A DNA stretch of 64,000 nt from Rhodocollybia butyracea (taxonomy: Eukaryota > Basidiomycota > Agaricomycetes > Agaricales > Omphalotaceae). This document shows, piece after piece, positions 10,762-23,938 of the stretch. Position 1 is the first letter of the stretch, and each line of letters opens with the position of its first letter. The translations under genes were made by a program, and so were the position numbers. Where the stretch lies: positions 186,001-250,000 of the forward strand of contig JADNRY010000054.1 in the NCBI GenBank assembly GCA_015501585.1, in the 5' to 3' direction. The notes below the pieces were generated by a model. It made no database searches. It was not told the origin of the DNA and saw only the letters and a program-made list of their open reading frames with translations.

Positions 10762-12076
10762 ATGTCTCCTCAAACAATTGTCGTCGTCGAGCCTATCCTC
10801 AAGTCCAGCTGCACCCTCGGAGAAGGTTACTTGAGATTTAGACAATGCTGCATCCTCCTCAACACCTTTATATGCAGGTCCTCTCTATGATCCAGCCACT
10901 GCTACTTTACACTTTGTCGACATAGTAGAAAGAAAGGTTCGTCGTCTCAATTCACCTTGCCTTAATCTTCTAAAATGAATGCTTAATAGGTTTACCACTT
11001 CAACACTGTAGATTCTTCCGTGGTCACCAATCAATATGAGGTCCCTATTACAAGCATTGCGTTGCGTCAAGGTGCTCCTGGAGTATGGACCGAGACATGC
11101 GCGTGTGATCTGTTGCGCTGAATGCCCCTTGTTTTTTATTTAGCAACTTGCTGCTACAACAGCCAGAGGCTTCGCGTTGCTCAATGCAGATGGGTCCCTG
11201 CAGTATATTGCAGAACCATTGGAAGAGAAGTTCGCTCCTTTCACTCGTTTCAACGACGGTCTTTGCGATTCCAAGGGTCGATATTTTGCCGGTACCGTCT
11301 ACTCCCCAGAACACGGCATCGCTGGGAAACTGTACAAGTACGACCCGGCAAATCAAACATGTACAATTGTGGATGAAGGTCCCTTCACCGTGAGCAACTC
11401 AGAGTAACTGTTGAGAAACTCAATAATTACTTCATCTAGGATTCAAATGGTCTGGGTTGGAGTGTAGATGAAAAGACGTTGTAAGTTCAAATACTGTTCT
11501 TGTTGTCAATTTATCATGCTGGTGTTCGCAGCTACTTTACGGACTCTTTCGTGAATCTGATTTACATGTATGACTATGATATCGAAGGTGGTACATTGAG
11601 CAACAGGCGTACGGTCATTGACGCCAAACAATTGGGTTATACTGGGTTTTGCGATGGTCTGTGCATTGATACGGAAGGCGCAATCTGGAGTGCCCGGTAA
11701 GCTCCACTTGGTGTCTCGTCGCATGTTCCAAGTTCTCATCAAGCTCTTTCATCTGTTGTAGCTGGGGAGACTCACGGATATGTCGATTCATTCCAAATTC
11801 TGGTGTCGCGGATCTTGAAATTATTTTCCCAACGGTACTGAATGTCACTTCGTGTTGTTTTGGTGGTAAGCATGATTTATCGCGTATCTGTGATCATCTA
11901 TGTTTATATTAAATTCAGGACCTAACAACGACCAGCTCTTCGTGACCTCTTCGCATTGTGGAGCGATAGGAGGTGACCCCTGCTTGCAAACCGAGTACCC
12001 CGACTCAGGCCACCTCTTCAAAGTAGATTTAGCAGGCAAGTACAAAGGGCGTGAACGTTACCCATTTGCGGGTTGA
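10762..12076 (+). CDS. SMP-30/gluconolactonase-like beta-propeller protein
   Basis: Member of the SMP-30/gluconolactonase/LRE-like family, six-bladed propellers that bind a divalent metal and usually hydrolyse lactones. About eight exons. N-terminal SCTLGEGPLYDPAT carries the family metal-binding Glu. FTRFNDGLCDSKGRYFAGTV and DSNGLGWSVDEKTLYFTDS carry the family Asn and Asp positions. Then FCDGLCIDTEGAIWSARWGD and NDQLFVTSSH. End RERYPFAG, stop at 12074. No signal peptide, so cytosolic. The physiological lactone is unknown. Confidence 0.88.
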
Positions 12077-12479
12077 AATACAAATGTGAAAGGAGGCAAA
12101 TATCTGGTTAAACTTTAATCAATACGAATCTTTCTGGGGCAAAAATTGAGAGCGGTGCGAACGAAGTGGCAAGAATATCAAAGTCCCAAAAAGGGAAGTG
12201 AATTGATCGGTTGATTGATCATGTTTCCGGCGCTTATGCTGCGTGACTCTGAGAAGAGATTACTTAAACTAAGGCATTATTTACCACGTGCTATAGCCAC
12301 TGGTTATCGGCAATTGACTAGGCCTTTCACTCAAGACTCCGCAAGGTATGTGACTGGCGAATTGTTCAATTTGTGTCTTGACTAACTTTTCCATAACCCG
12401 CTTTCCTCCAGGTGCGGATTCCACTTTCTGTTGAATTTCTAGCTTCAAGTTTGGACTGACTCGGTAAACAGACAACGCC
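12077..12479 (+). promoter_or_regulatory. uL13 upstream region with possible 5' UTR intron
   Basis: Region before the ribosomal protein gene. A GTATGT donor at 12346 and an AG at 12470-12471, eight bases before the ATG, could bound an intron in the leader, common in fungal ribosomal protein genes. No coding pattern seen. Confidence 0.35.
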
Positions 12480-13238
12480 ATGGCCACTTTCTCTTCGACA
12501 CCCATCGTTATAGATGGCAAGGGACATCTTCTCGGTCGGCTGGCCTCGATCATCTCCAAACAAATTCTTTCCGGACAGAAAATCGTAGTTGTGAGATGCG
12601 AAGAGATTAATATCTCTGGAAGCTTCTTCCGAAACAAAGTTGGGCAATTTTGAGTATCAAACAGCCTGTATTCTTACAATGTTTTCAGCTTCGATACCAC
12701 AACTTTTTACACAAGCGCCATATTGTCAACCCCAAAAAGTCAGGACCCTTCCATCACCGAGCTCCTTCCAAGATCCTTTACCGTGCCATTCGTGGAATGA
12801 CTCCCCACAAAAGTGCCCGTGGTGCTGCTGCTCTTGAGCGTCTCAAGCTTTTCGAAGGTGTTCCCCCACCATATGACCGTAAGAAGCGTATGGTTGTCCC
12901 TGAGGCTCTCCGAGTCTTGAGGCTGAAGCCTGGCCGCAAATACTGCACTGTCAAGGTAAGTACGCGACCCTTCATTTTATATCTAGTAAATCAATCTGTC
13001 ACTGCAGCGTTTGTCTCATGAAGTCGGCTGGGGTTACAAGGATGTTGTTGACCGTCTCGAGGAGAAGAGAAAGATCAAGGCTCAGGCCTTCCACGAACGC
13101 AAGGTATGAAGGTTTTTCACCATTTATTTTCTACATGTACTGACAGTATTTGTTTAGATTGCAGCCATCAAGCTGCGCCAAAAGGCTGTCGCTGACTCGT
13201 CGTCGTCTTTCCCCAAGTTGGTTGAGCTTGGTTATTAG
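12480..13238 (+). CDS. RPL16: 60S ribosomal protein uL13 (L16/L13a)
   Basis: Structural protein of the cytosolic large subunit. Exon 1 encodes [20 protein letters not shown], the uL13 start, then [19 protein letters not shown]. Exon 2 (from about 12690) has [34 protein letters not shown] and [20 protein letters not shown]. Later exons give [20 protein letters not shown] and an end in KLVELGY, stop at 13236. Four coding exons; length about 200 residues as in other eukaryotes. The first intron donor is GTTGGG, not the usual GTAAGT, but the protein joins perfectly. Confidence 0.95.
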
Positions 13239-13485
13239 ACGGAGAAATATCATTATCATACCGCTTCATGCACATGTAACTGATATGCGACATTTTAGTA
13301 TACGCTATGACATGCTTTTGAGTGCTTTTGAGTGCGATTAGCTTGAAAGCTTGAACTTATGAGATAAATTTATAAGGAAATAATATGACTGATAACTTTT
13401 CTGACTCAATAGACGTAAGCGTAAGCGCTTTTACTCGTTTCATCCTTTTCTTCCCTTCTCTTTCTCCGTTCCTTCATCCTTTTTC

Positions 13486-14627
13486 ATGTCCTCCGATTCC
13501 GCTCCTAAACGAGACTCAGGTAAAGCTTTATTGTTCTAATCAGCATCGTATCTCAATATCTTGTTTTTTTCGTATTTTTTTTTCAGCTTCGCCGCCGCAG
13601 TCTCGTTCCCCGTCCCCTTCCTCTTCTCCTCAGGACACACTCACTCTCAGAGCGCTCGTGAGCACCAAAGATGCCGGTGTAATCATCGGAAAAGCTGGTA
13701 AAAATGTTGCTGAACTGCGTGAACAAACTGGTGTCAAGGCCGGTGTCAGCAAAGTCATCCAAGGTGTTCATGAGCGAGTCCTCACTGTTACCGGACCTGT
13801 TGAGAGTGTTTCAAAGGTAATGCTGCGGTACTGTCACTAAATTCTGTACTTGACAAAGTTTTTAGGCATACACGTTGATCATATCTCAACTTGTCGCTTC
13901 AAATGCCGCTTCACCAAGCGCGTCACCTTCTACTTCTCATACTGCTATACGTCTCCTTATCTCCCACAACCTCATGGGAACTATCATTGGCCGCAACGGT
14001 CTGAAAATAAAAGCCATTCAGGATGGCTCTGGTGCTCGAATGATTGCTTCCAAGGAAATGCTCCCCCAATCAACCGAGCGAATCGTTGATGTCCAAGGCT
14101 CTCCAGAGGCTATCGGTCTTGCCATAGAGGAAATTGGAAAGTGTCTTCTTGAGGACTGGGAACGAGGCATGGGCACTGTCTTGTACCATCCCGGTACCTC
14201 CGAAGAGAGAAGTGGTGCTAGACGTTCTACCAACGGCTTATCTTCATCTTCCTACGGTAAATCTCGTACTTCCAACGGTGATGCTCCGAGTGCTCGTAGA
14301 GCCACGTCACCAAGCTCTCAACAAGCTTCCGTAGCTGCACAGCCCGCGGCTAACTTGCGTACCCAGAATATCTCCATTCCTTCAGACATGGTTGGATGTA
14401 TCATTGGTCGCAGTGGAACCAAGATTACCGAAATTCGTCGTTTGTCAGGCTCCAAAATTTCCATAGCCAAGGCTCCTCACGACGAGACTGGCGAGAGAAT
14501 GTTCACCATTGTTGGCACTCCGGAGGCGAACGAGAAGGCTTTGTTCTTACTCTACAACCAGCTTGAGAGCGAGAAGGAGAGAAGGGTTGGCCGCGAAGCC
14601 CAGCAGCAGCAGGAGTTGCAGGATTGA
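13486..14627 (+). CDS. RNA-binding protein with three KH domains (PCBP/Pbp2-like)
   Basis: Poly(C)-binding-like protein, likely acting in mRNA stability, localisation or silencing. Exons 13486-13519, 13587-13816 and 13866-14627. Ser/Pro-rich start, then three KH domains with their GXXG loops: GVIIGKAGKNVAELREQTG, GTIIGRNGLKIKAIQDGSG and GCIIGRSGTKITEIRRLSG. KH1 and KH2 are close together; a Ser/Arg/Thr-rich linker of about 90 residues precedes KH3; the tail is Glu/Gln-rich. This spacing is that of fungal Pbp2/Hek2/rnc1-type proteins. Which orthologue it is cannot be decided here. Confidence 0.9.
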
Positions 14628-15783
14628 GTGTTGCTAGCCTCTTGAGGCTATTCCTCTCCCTTACCGCCTTTGTTTGAAGGGCGTGATGTATAATGTAGCA
14701 ATAACCCTTTCGCCACCCAGTCTCAAATATCTGTATGCGCCTCGGGCGTCCCCTCCTCTCTCCTCTCTTTGTCTCTCTTAATCTGTCCGATTATCACACT
14801 GCTTCCCAGTATGATTCATCTGCCAACTATGACGCCCCTCACATCATCTTGCTTTGGCGCCGTTCTTTCTCCACAATGTCTTGCGCCCGTCCCTTGCTTT
14901 TCCCGACCATAATTAGTGGATCTGCTCTGTCGTTGCACGTTCAGAGAAGGTTTCGTAAAAGTATACATACTTACCGACTTATGTTATAGCTTTTGGTCAG
15001 GGTTCCGTGTACATATGTACTTATGCTAGGCATAGTCTGTATTTACGTGGTACAGTACTATGTATTTTTGGAGAAATGGACATTCTTAGACCCCACGTAG
15101 GCCTGAGCTCGAGAAAAGTGCTATCAGTTGTTGGAAATGGAGTATACTGACTGAGCACTGCCAAAAGATACTCTTTTGTACGCCCCCCTCTTCAATATTG
15201 GAGACATTATATTACTACTGAACGAACAACGCAGAGGGTTACAAAATCGTACCCTGGAATCTCCAGGGATGTACCGGACTCTCAGGCCAAAGGTTCAACG
15301 TTAACATTCAGCTGTCAACTCTTGAAAAAGGTCCCCCTGACTTGATCCTACTGAAGACAGCATTAACCAGGCTACACAGAGTGCGGTCATGCGCCAGTTG
15401 TACAATACTGTGCAGTCTTCCATCATAACCGATCAGGTGTACATAGGTACATATCTCCGCATACTTCATAACTTTCGCACTGGAGAGTATAGCAAAGACT
15501 TGTAGTTTCGCTGATAGTTATCTTGGTTCTTTTTGGAATAATCAAGGTCAACTAACCGAGTAACGGAAGGCCAGCAATAGGAAAGCGAACCTGAGCCTGA
15601 AGGCTTTCCAACGGATTTTGCCGCGGTTTTGTCAGGCGGCACTGCAAGGCCTTCGAGTTCCAGAAGATTCTACAGCAAAGATGAATATCAAATTGTAAAC
15701 TTGTGAACAACAAAAAACATGATTGAAAGCTCGACCTGATAAGCGCCCAAATTGATTCCAGCTTCGGCGGTTATTTTCTTTCG
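14628..15783. other. Long intergenic region
   Basis: 1156 bases. The first 400 are pyrimidine-rich and probably 3' UTR of the KH gene. I find no conserved coding pattern, tRNA-like fold or repeat in the rest; open frames on both strands are short and look random. Confidence 0.35.
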
Positions 15784-17193
15784 ATGGAACCTCCACCATT
15801 AAAACAACAAAACAACACCGCACCGTCGCAGGCCGCTGCTTTTGCCTTGCGATCTGCTCTCGCAAACCCGTACTCTCAAACGTATTCCTCTCATTATGCT
15901 CAAGCTTATATGCAGCAATACAACGCGAAGCCTCTTACAAATGCAGAAGGTTACACTATATCTTCCACATACAACGCGTCACCATCCTACCAAAATCAGT
16001 TTCATGCAAGGAACGATCCTCAGCCTTTAGCTGGCCCGTCCAGACCACAAAGCCAAAGCTATGGCAATGGAAACTCTGTCAGAAGCTTAGCTCAAGCCAA
16101 CTCGAGTTGGTACCAGGCTGGTCATGACAGATGCACCTACAGAGGCTGCAATTTCACTGGTTCTGCTAAGAGTGTAGAGATTCACATGATGGACCGACAC
16201 TTGATATATCCCCCAGGCTGGGACAAGCAACAAAAACAATCAGACTGGGACGCAGACCCCAGTCTTAAAGGGCAAGTTCTCTTTGTTTCTTTCTTTTGCT
16301 GAACTCTCCCGTGCTCAAAAGTCGCCTCCAGAAAGCCTATCCCTATCCAAGGAACCAATTTGATACTCGATACCCCAAGCGCGATAGGTGCCTGGATAGA
16401 GGAACGGAAGAAACGCTGGCCCAGCAGCTCCCTGGTTGCGGACAAAAAGCGAAAATTTGAAGAAGCTTCTGCGAGAGGAGAGCTTTCCGTAGAGTCGTTG
16501 GGACTGTTTTCGAAAAAAAGGCGAAATGCACAAGACTCTTCTGACGGAGACCGTTTTCGTGGTGGAAGAGGAAGAGGGCGGGGTGCACCAGATTCTGGCT
16601 GGAGAGGAAGAGTCTCTAGAGGTAGAGGTAACGGCAGAGGCAGAGGAGGTGCAAGTGCTGGAAGAGATCGTTTGGATAGCGATGTTTCGCCGCCGGAGCG
16701 GATCCGGACGTTAAACGAGCAGCCACCAGAGCCAATGCCAAACCGAGCCGACAAGCCTGAAAATGTCGAAGATGCGGCTGACCCTAACTCGGATAGCGAC
16801 GGTGAACCTGAGACTCTTTCATCTAAACTACCTTTGAAGGTGCATGAAAATCAAGTAATCGATTCACTCCCATCACCAGAACCCCCGAAATCCAATCAAG
16901 CAGTTAGAAAGCCTCCTCCACAGCCCAGAAAACTTCCACATAATCCATTCGTTGCAAGGCCAAGTTTGCTACGAAACGTGAGTACTATTATGGTTCTACC
17001 CCTCTCTCTCTCTCTAACTTTGACACAGCTTCTCCTTCCTGAAATACGAATGACAGTTTCTAACCTGTCACAGGCCATTCGATTCCTGGTCGACAACGAT
17101 TTTTTGGATGGTGTTGAGCTTACACCAGGCGAAGCAGCTTCCAAACCCATCCAGGTCATTCCGGAGAGTAATGATTCTCCCAGTTTATCGTAG
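15784..17193 (+). CDS. NUFIP1/Rsa1-like snoRNP assembly factor
   Basis: NUFIP1 and yeast Rsa1 bring the R2TP complex to box C/D snoRNPs. The N-terminal 110 residues are Gln/Asn/Tyr-rich and disordered. A C2H2-type finger follows: CTYRGCNFTG then HMMDRH. Next comes the NUFIP core GTNLILDTPSAIGAWIEERK. Downstream is an RGG/RG-rich stretch (RGRGRGAP, RGRGNGRGRGG) and an acidic tail. The first intron (16272-16331) appears to use a GC donor; the second (about 16979-17029) contains a CT microsatellite and is a multiple of three, so retention would not break the frame. Stop at 17191. Confidence 0.85.
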
Positions 17194-17319
17194 ATCGCCA
17201 CGAATGGTCATTCAAAAGTAGTAAGTAGTAGGTTCCATTGGGCTACATTTATGTACGCTACAGTTGGTCCATCAACTGGGTGATAATAATAAACAAGGAT
17301 GCTAATTAAAAGAGATATT

Positions 17320-20300
17320 CTAATGTAAACCAGATTCGTCGCTTTCGCTTTCGCTGTCACTATCACTATCACTTTCAGACCCATCGATCTCATTAGGGTC
17401 AATTTCCAACGTCCGTCGCTCAACTTCGAATCCGTATCCTGCCAAACCGGCATCAATGTCATCAGCTTTGGATGGAGCAGTCACTACGACCGCAACAGAT
17501 GATTTAGCGTCAAAGAGAGGGAGGAAATGACTGCGCAGTATCGCCAGAACGTCGTCTTTTGTGACGGCTTGGAAATTTTCTAGCAGATCTACTTGGTAGT
17601 TTTGGGGAACACCCTTAAGGGCTTGATTAGTGAATGATACGATGGCCTAGCGGAAAGGTAAGGAAATCAAAGAGTGTTATTAAACAGCGAGAAACAGTGA
17701 AACTCACTGCACGACCAGCAGTGGAGACAGTTTTGGTGACTCCGTAGACTATGCTGCTCTTGGCCGCATCCAAGGTCGTTTCGTCAAGAGCAACCTGTGA
17801 ATGGTCAATTCAGTAAGAGCGCGAGATGATTTTCCATATAGATACCGATCCATCGGCAAGCCCTTTAATGACCGTAGAGGCCTCCTTGAATGCACCCATG
17901 CTATTCGAACTCTGTAAAAGTTAAAGAGTAGAAGTTGGATCATCACGGTGAAAGACGTACACGATATAGTGTGAAGGTGAGTAGCCCTGATTCAACATCC
18001 AGCGATACATATGCTCCGTATGCCAAACCCGAACCACGGATGTAGCGCTGCAAAAGTGTGATGAATTAAATCGAACAAGGTCCAAGCTGAGTACACATAC
18101 CCATAGATAGCTTTCGGTCGCGTTTAGTACCTCAAGAGCCACACGGAAAGCAGGGTATTGAGGATGGTCGAAGCCTTTGATACCCCGCGACGTGTGCATC
18201 ACGTACGAGCTCTCGATTGTTGGGAGGCTCATGACGAGAGCCTGAGGGTTCCAAATGGTCGGAATATGAATATAGAGGTAAGTGCTGAACAAGACATACC
18301 TTCTTTGTGGGATTGACACCTACAGGGCTCAGCACCTCTGAGGATAACGGAACAGGGCTCAACGGGACACCCTACAGAAAAAATCAACATCTAGAGCAAA
18401 AGCATGCAGTATCTTCGAGAAGAGCGCGTACAGGTGGAGTCTGGAAATACTTGGCCCAAGTACTACGGGGCTTGTCGAGCTTTAAAACGTTGCCGGTGAC
18501 AGAGAAGCGCATTCCCGAAGGATCGGTTACTACCAACATGGTCAGATAGCCCCGAGGAACCGCACGCAAGTGATGTCCTCACCATGTTTTCTGATTTCTT
18601 CAAAGTCTGCAAGGATCTTGTCGGGGGATTCTTGCAACTCCTTCGCTAGTTTGGGAACAAAGTCGACTTGAGGGAGTACGCCACCAGCACGGGAGGTCGA
18701 TTTTTCACTGAACATTAAATCAGCCCACAAGGACCCAAGAACAGTGTTTCCATCTCTCTTCATTTCAGGGAGAGACTGCTGAATTTTGGCGATAGTTACA
18801 GCTAGCCTGAGAAAAAATCAATTCTGCCCTATTCATTCATGATCAAAGCAGAAACTCACCGTTCCTTATCGAACTCACTCCCGTACACTAAATCCTTCAA
18901 CCAGGCGATTGCGGTTTCATAGGCAGCTGTTTCAACCTCGACATTCTATCAGTCAAATACCGTGAGTGCATTACTCTAGAACATACCTTGATGGTGATAC
19001 GGAGAGTCTCGGCGAACGAGTTTGCAATACCCAGTCCTATTTCGTACGAAACAGTTTCGTTGTCCAGCTTGTTGATAACCTCTTCATGGGACAAACGCTC
19101 GCCAGATTGACGCTTAACGGGTAGAGCAAAGAAGGCGGAAAGGTATGTAGAGATGTGCCTAGAGGAAAAATAAAAATTGGTACGTCTCGAAGAAGACGAG
19201 TATTCACTTTCGTAGGCGCTCGGGAAGTTTCTCTAGTGAAAACATTGCATGAACACTGACAAAGTCAGACTATCTTCTGTCAGTAGAGAGCAGAGAATGA
19301 GCCGGGAAAATAGTCACCTCTACATGGTCATACTGCAGGAAGAAAGGTAGTTCCTCTCCGTCTGCACTTATAGTTTGGGCTAGCTTTGACGTGGCAGGAG
19401 TAGTGGGAGAAGCTCTTCCTTTTCCTTTCTGTTGTACGCTTTGTACTGGTATCCATGATATGCTCTTCACGCTGGGAATCTTGAACTGTGTGAGAACATC
19501 TGTAGGGATAGGTGCGTCGTGTTCAGCTTTAGCCGCTTCAAGAACCTTTTCTGCTTCTTTCAGTCCTTGAGGACCGAGTTTCTTGACTTGAGCAGCAAGG
19601 CGTTTCTTCTCATCTTTTTCCAGTTTATCAGCCAAAGCTGCGGAAGGACGGCCCACGACTACGATCGATGGGGGATCGATAAAGTACCTGAATGATTTAA
19701 AGTCAGTAAACATCTAATTTGGATGATGGTCCCGTTACTTTTGGAGGAGATCTGTCCATTGTTTGTTGGTCCATTTCTTGACAGCAGCATATGTATCAAA
19801 CTCGGCCATGGATGGACCAAGTTCTGATCCATCCTCAGCACCATAGATATGATCTGTAATGATAGTTCCCGAAAAAGTGTCCCCTTTCGCAGATTCCAGT
19901 TTGCTGCGTAGCTAAGAATTGTAAATGGAAAGGACGATTAGAGGAACACAAGAATATTTACCTGACGCTCTTCCCGACTGATAACCATCGCCATACGCTC
20001 CATATCAATGCCCTCTTTTACGATTCTTTGGAGGCTTGCTTTGAGTTTCTGATCAAATGTATCTAGATGTTCGGTGGGAACGGATCCAACGTAGATAGGC
20101 AAAGAAACACGCGTCGATCTGGTATCTTCGGAGAAGTAGATGTATGTGCTTTGAGACCAAAAGTATGAGGAAAAGAGAAAGTAGATTCAGTCCGGATTTA
20201 CCATAAAGGGGACTCAATTTCAACGTATTCCTTATTGAGAGGCGCGACAGCAGAGGAGGTGAGATAGGTAGTAATAACGTCCAAAGCCTACAAGGGAATT

Positions 20301-21842
20301 AATGTGGTTATATCGCGATTAATGATCTTGCACACCTTTCTTTCTAGGAATTCATTCGGAGCCGGACCCAAAAAATTGATGATGAGTTCACCAACACCTA
20401 CACAGGAAAAGGTGATGAGCGTTTCATGTAAACAGGTCATCTGAAGGGCATACTTTCGTCCTGTTCAGGAAATTCCACTGTCTCCTTGATTGACTCTGAG
20501 ATTGGGGGTCTGATAGCACTTGACGTCTCAACAAAAGGGCGCTTCCAACCTATGGGCTTGGGGCCGTGATTTTGTCCATGCGCGATGAGGCTGGGCTCGA
20601 CCTGTTCTTGCACAACCGATAGCAAAGATTCAGTCCCGCTCGACAGCTTGCCTGCTACGATGAGAGACAGATTGTGAGGCACATAATAGGAAGCATGGTA
20701 TTCCCGGACTGAAAGGAAACATAGTCAGACCTTGCCAAGAAAATACGTGGAAAAACATACTTTGCTCGACAGTTAATTTCCTTAAAGCTTGCATTAGTCC
20801 ACCTGTTTCGCTGCGGTACGCACTACCCGGTGGGTCCAGGAGCCGCTGCATACTGTGTGACAAGAGTTTATAAATGGCGCTGAAGCAAGACGGATGGACA
20901 AACCGAAGTGCCATGAGATCGCCCGAAGTATTTTCCCTTCCTTGCATTTCACTGTAGACAACTCCAGAGTCATGTCCCTTACCATCTAAATGGTGGACCT
21001 AAAAGCACTTGAGGCTTGGTCTCCACAACAGAGAGATCACTTTACCTCTGTAACGAACCTATGAAATAACAATCAATTGGGAGATGATATACACAGAAAC
21101 TGCAACAAACCCTGCTTTGGTAATGGTAGGGTAAAGGATGTGATCTACGTATATCGGTAGCAGCTGGAGGAATCCCTGCTCTCCAGCCGTAGAGACAGTG
21201 TAGGCAGTGTGATCGGTGTCCGTCCATGCATTTGTTCCATTGGAAAAACCACGGTTAGCCAAGTGATCGATAATCCCTTTGTAGGGAAACTTTTCAGAGC
21301 CCATAAACACCAAACTGATGCGGTATTAGATCGGCTTCGGAAGTAAGATAAAGAGTTGAACACACTGTTCCAACGTATGAGGGCATCCAGAATCGTTAAA
21401 AACTAGATCCAAGTCAGCCAGGAGAGATGATTCAAGAATGACGGGCGTACTTTCTGTTGGGACTACAAAGTAGCCATTGATAATAGGTGCTGTTTTTGGG
21501 TGTCAGACACGAAAAACGACGCGATAGAAAGCACAGACCCTCGTAATCGAGATGAACAACGCTAAGACCAGTAACTCTACTCTTGTATCTGGATACAACG
21601 ACATCTGTGAAATCCAGCTGGACTCTCTGAACAAGATCAAAGTTTCCGAAAACTTGTGGCGACATGGTCACGGTAGAAGAGAAAGCTCTGAAAAGACGAG
21701 ACGCAGGCCAAAACAGGAAATTGTCTGTAGATTTTTTGATGGCTCCGGAGATGTTGGGTCTGTTAACAGTAGCAGAGCTAAACCTTCTGACGCTCTGCTT
21801 GAAAACAGTTGGTCGGATTCTGGAAAGTGCGTTGTGTAGCAT
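17320..21842 (-). CDS. M16-family metallopeptidase (YOL098C/SPAC3H1.02c-like)
   Basis: Large zinc peptidase of the insulinase/presequence-protease superfamily, about 1,000 residues in more than a dozen exons. The inverted zinc motif HTLEH lies in SGCPHTLEHLVFMGSEKF and is split by an intron near 21365. NAWTDTDHTAYTVSTAGEQG and MPHNLSLIVAG fit the family's subdomains. The C-terminus is a Ser/Asp/Glu run encoded by a TCGCTTTCG/TCACTA repeat at 17338-17375, stop at 17320. Translation from 21842 gives a basic, Arg/Ser-rich leader (MLHNALSRIRPTVFKQSVRR) typical of mitochondrial import. An in-frame ATG at 21665 would give a form without it. The substrate is unknown. Confidence 0.85.
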
Positions 21843-21967
21843 CCACTCGAACCCGGCTTGAAGTACGAGTGAAAGATTGCGTCAGCAGCCTCGCGTCACG
21901 AGGCATAATTAAGCTTTTAATTATACTCCGAGCTGCTTTATTCCGGTTTTCGCGTCAAGTCTACACG
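21843..21967. promoter_or_regulatory. Bidirectional promoter, M16 peptidase and nuclease genes
   Basis: 125 bases between divergent start codons (21842 minus, 21968 plus). AT-rich block TTAATTATACT around 21915 is the only notable feature. Confidence 0.4.
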
Positions 21968-23766
21968 ATGGCTTCGAAAAGGCTTGTTCTCACACCGGAA
22001 CAGATAGCTATATCGGAAGCTCGAAAGGCAAAGAAAGCCGCCCAAGCCACCCAAACTGTACCGACTGTAGCATCTTTGGTGAACGAGGAGAAAGGCCGTA
22101 TTGTTGAGAGAAAGTGGATCCAGATAAAAGATACCACAGACGCTGCCAGTGGCCATCGTGTAAAAATTCTCACTTGGAATGTACGCTTTCGCCTCTAATA
22201 ATAAACGAAAGACAAATTGACCTTCAGCATTTAAAGCTACTCGCTCAATGTCTTGTCCGTACGTTACCATGTACATCATTAGTTCTATTCCTCATACTTA
22301 CAAATGGAAAGGTCGTGAGCTGTTTCCCAATAGCGACTGTTTAAAAGCTACTCAGCGAGAACACATGTTGTACCGTGAACTATTGTTGCAAAACGCTGAC
22401 ATTATGTGTCTTCAGGCAAGCGTGAATGCACTGATAGGGACACTCAGACTAATGCCTACTCCAGGAAGTCGATAGACTAGACAAACTACTTCCTGTCCTT
22501 GAAAGCGCTGGTTACAAATATAATTATGCTGCTGGTCCTAAAAAGAAACATGGTTGGTGAAGACTTATCTTTCACGAACTTAATTGATAACTGTGCTTCC
22601 AGGTTGCTTGATTGCCTTCAAAGGATACGAAGAGATCAATTCCAAAATGGTGATTTATGATGACCAACAAGTTCGCTACAGCGATGGAGTGAGTTCAAAG
22701 GGAGGCTCATTCCGCACGAAGAATATCGGCCACATAGTGGCTTTAAAGCTCCCTGATAGCGATCAGGGCTTCATCGTCGCGACAACACATCTGTTTTGGC
22801 ATCCAAAGTCAGTCGCCAGTCTAGTACATGCTCAAATGCGCTGAAGTCATATACTAGATATCTGTACGAGAGAGCAAGGTCACTTTAACTGCACATTTTG
22901 GCGGTGATTGTACCACCACTAAAAAGAGCTGTGTAGGCAAACAGTAATCCTCAAGCGAGAAGTAATCCAGTTTAAAAAGGCCGTCGGACACGAAAATTGG
23001 CCATGCATTATCAGTGGAGGTGAGAACGGAGATTTACTTGGGTGCACATATCTGAACTATGCTCGTCCAGATTTCAATTTTACCCCTGATGACCCCGTGT
23101 ATTCTCTCATGATTGGAGACACTGTTCTCTCCGAGCAGGAAGAAAAACTTCGTCCATCCTACGTTGTTCATAAATCTTTAGATTTCACCATTGTTGCTGG
23201 AGCAAGTTCTAATGACGAGAACGAAGAGGAAGGCGTTGATCCGGATAAAGTGATCACCAACGCGCGCGCCGCTCGGCCTACTGATGGACTTCTTTCACTA
23301 TCAGAATTGAAAGAAATTTTTTCGCAATCTGGGTCTCCTTTGAAAAGCGCCTATGACTCAGGTCTACAGGTATATCTACAGTCTTGGAGTAGCGACCAAG
23401 ACAAGCCGAGGACGTTTGGAGATAGAGTTCCTATTTCGCCTTCTAGGAAAGGGAGATATGAACCTGAATGGACTAATTATACCTTTTATTGGAAGCTGGT
23501 TCTCGGTCAGTAGAATCATTGAGACTTCAGTTGATCAAACATCACTATTTTCGCAGATTATATCTTCATTCTAGATGCTCCTGGAGGGCAATCCACAATC
23601 TCTGGTCTTTTATCCGGGCATCGAACTGCTGGTCAGGAATTTCTCTTATACTTGCTGACTCCTAGTAACCACTGATGTAGACATTCACCCGGGGCTTCCA
23701 CAACTGGGAGTGTGTGGTTCCGACCATGTTTCGTTGTGTGCCGAAATCATCTTTACCTATCCATAG
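21968..23766 (+). CDS. Endonuclease/exonuclease/phosphatase-family RNase (Ngl2/Angel-like)
   Basis: Mg-dependent phosphodiesterase of the CCR4/Ngl/Angel group; yeast Ngl2 trims 5.8S rRNA. Exon 1 starts MASKRLVLTPEQIAISEARK, a lysine-rich nuclear-type leader, and reaches VKILTWN, the family's first active-site strand. Further blocks: ADIMCLQEVD with the metal-binding Glu split by an intron, GFIVATTHLFWHPK, ISGDFNFTPDDPVY with the catalytic Asp/Asn, PEWTNYTFYWKLVLDYIF, and CGSDHVSLCAEI with the Asp-His pair at the C-terminus. All catalytic motifs seem intact. About ten exons; stop at 23764. Confidence 0.88.
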
Positions 23767-23938
23767 ACCACACTGTACGAACTTAGTAGATAATTATGTC
23801 AAAGCGAAAGAGCGTGAAGTAAAAAAATATTAAACTAAAATGAGCGAAAGGCCTTGTAAATGTAGTATTTAACACTAAACGTCCCAGGAAAACCTCCAAA
23901 TAAACAAACCCCAAGAGGAAACAAAATACAAAACTTCT

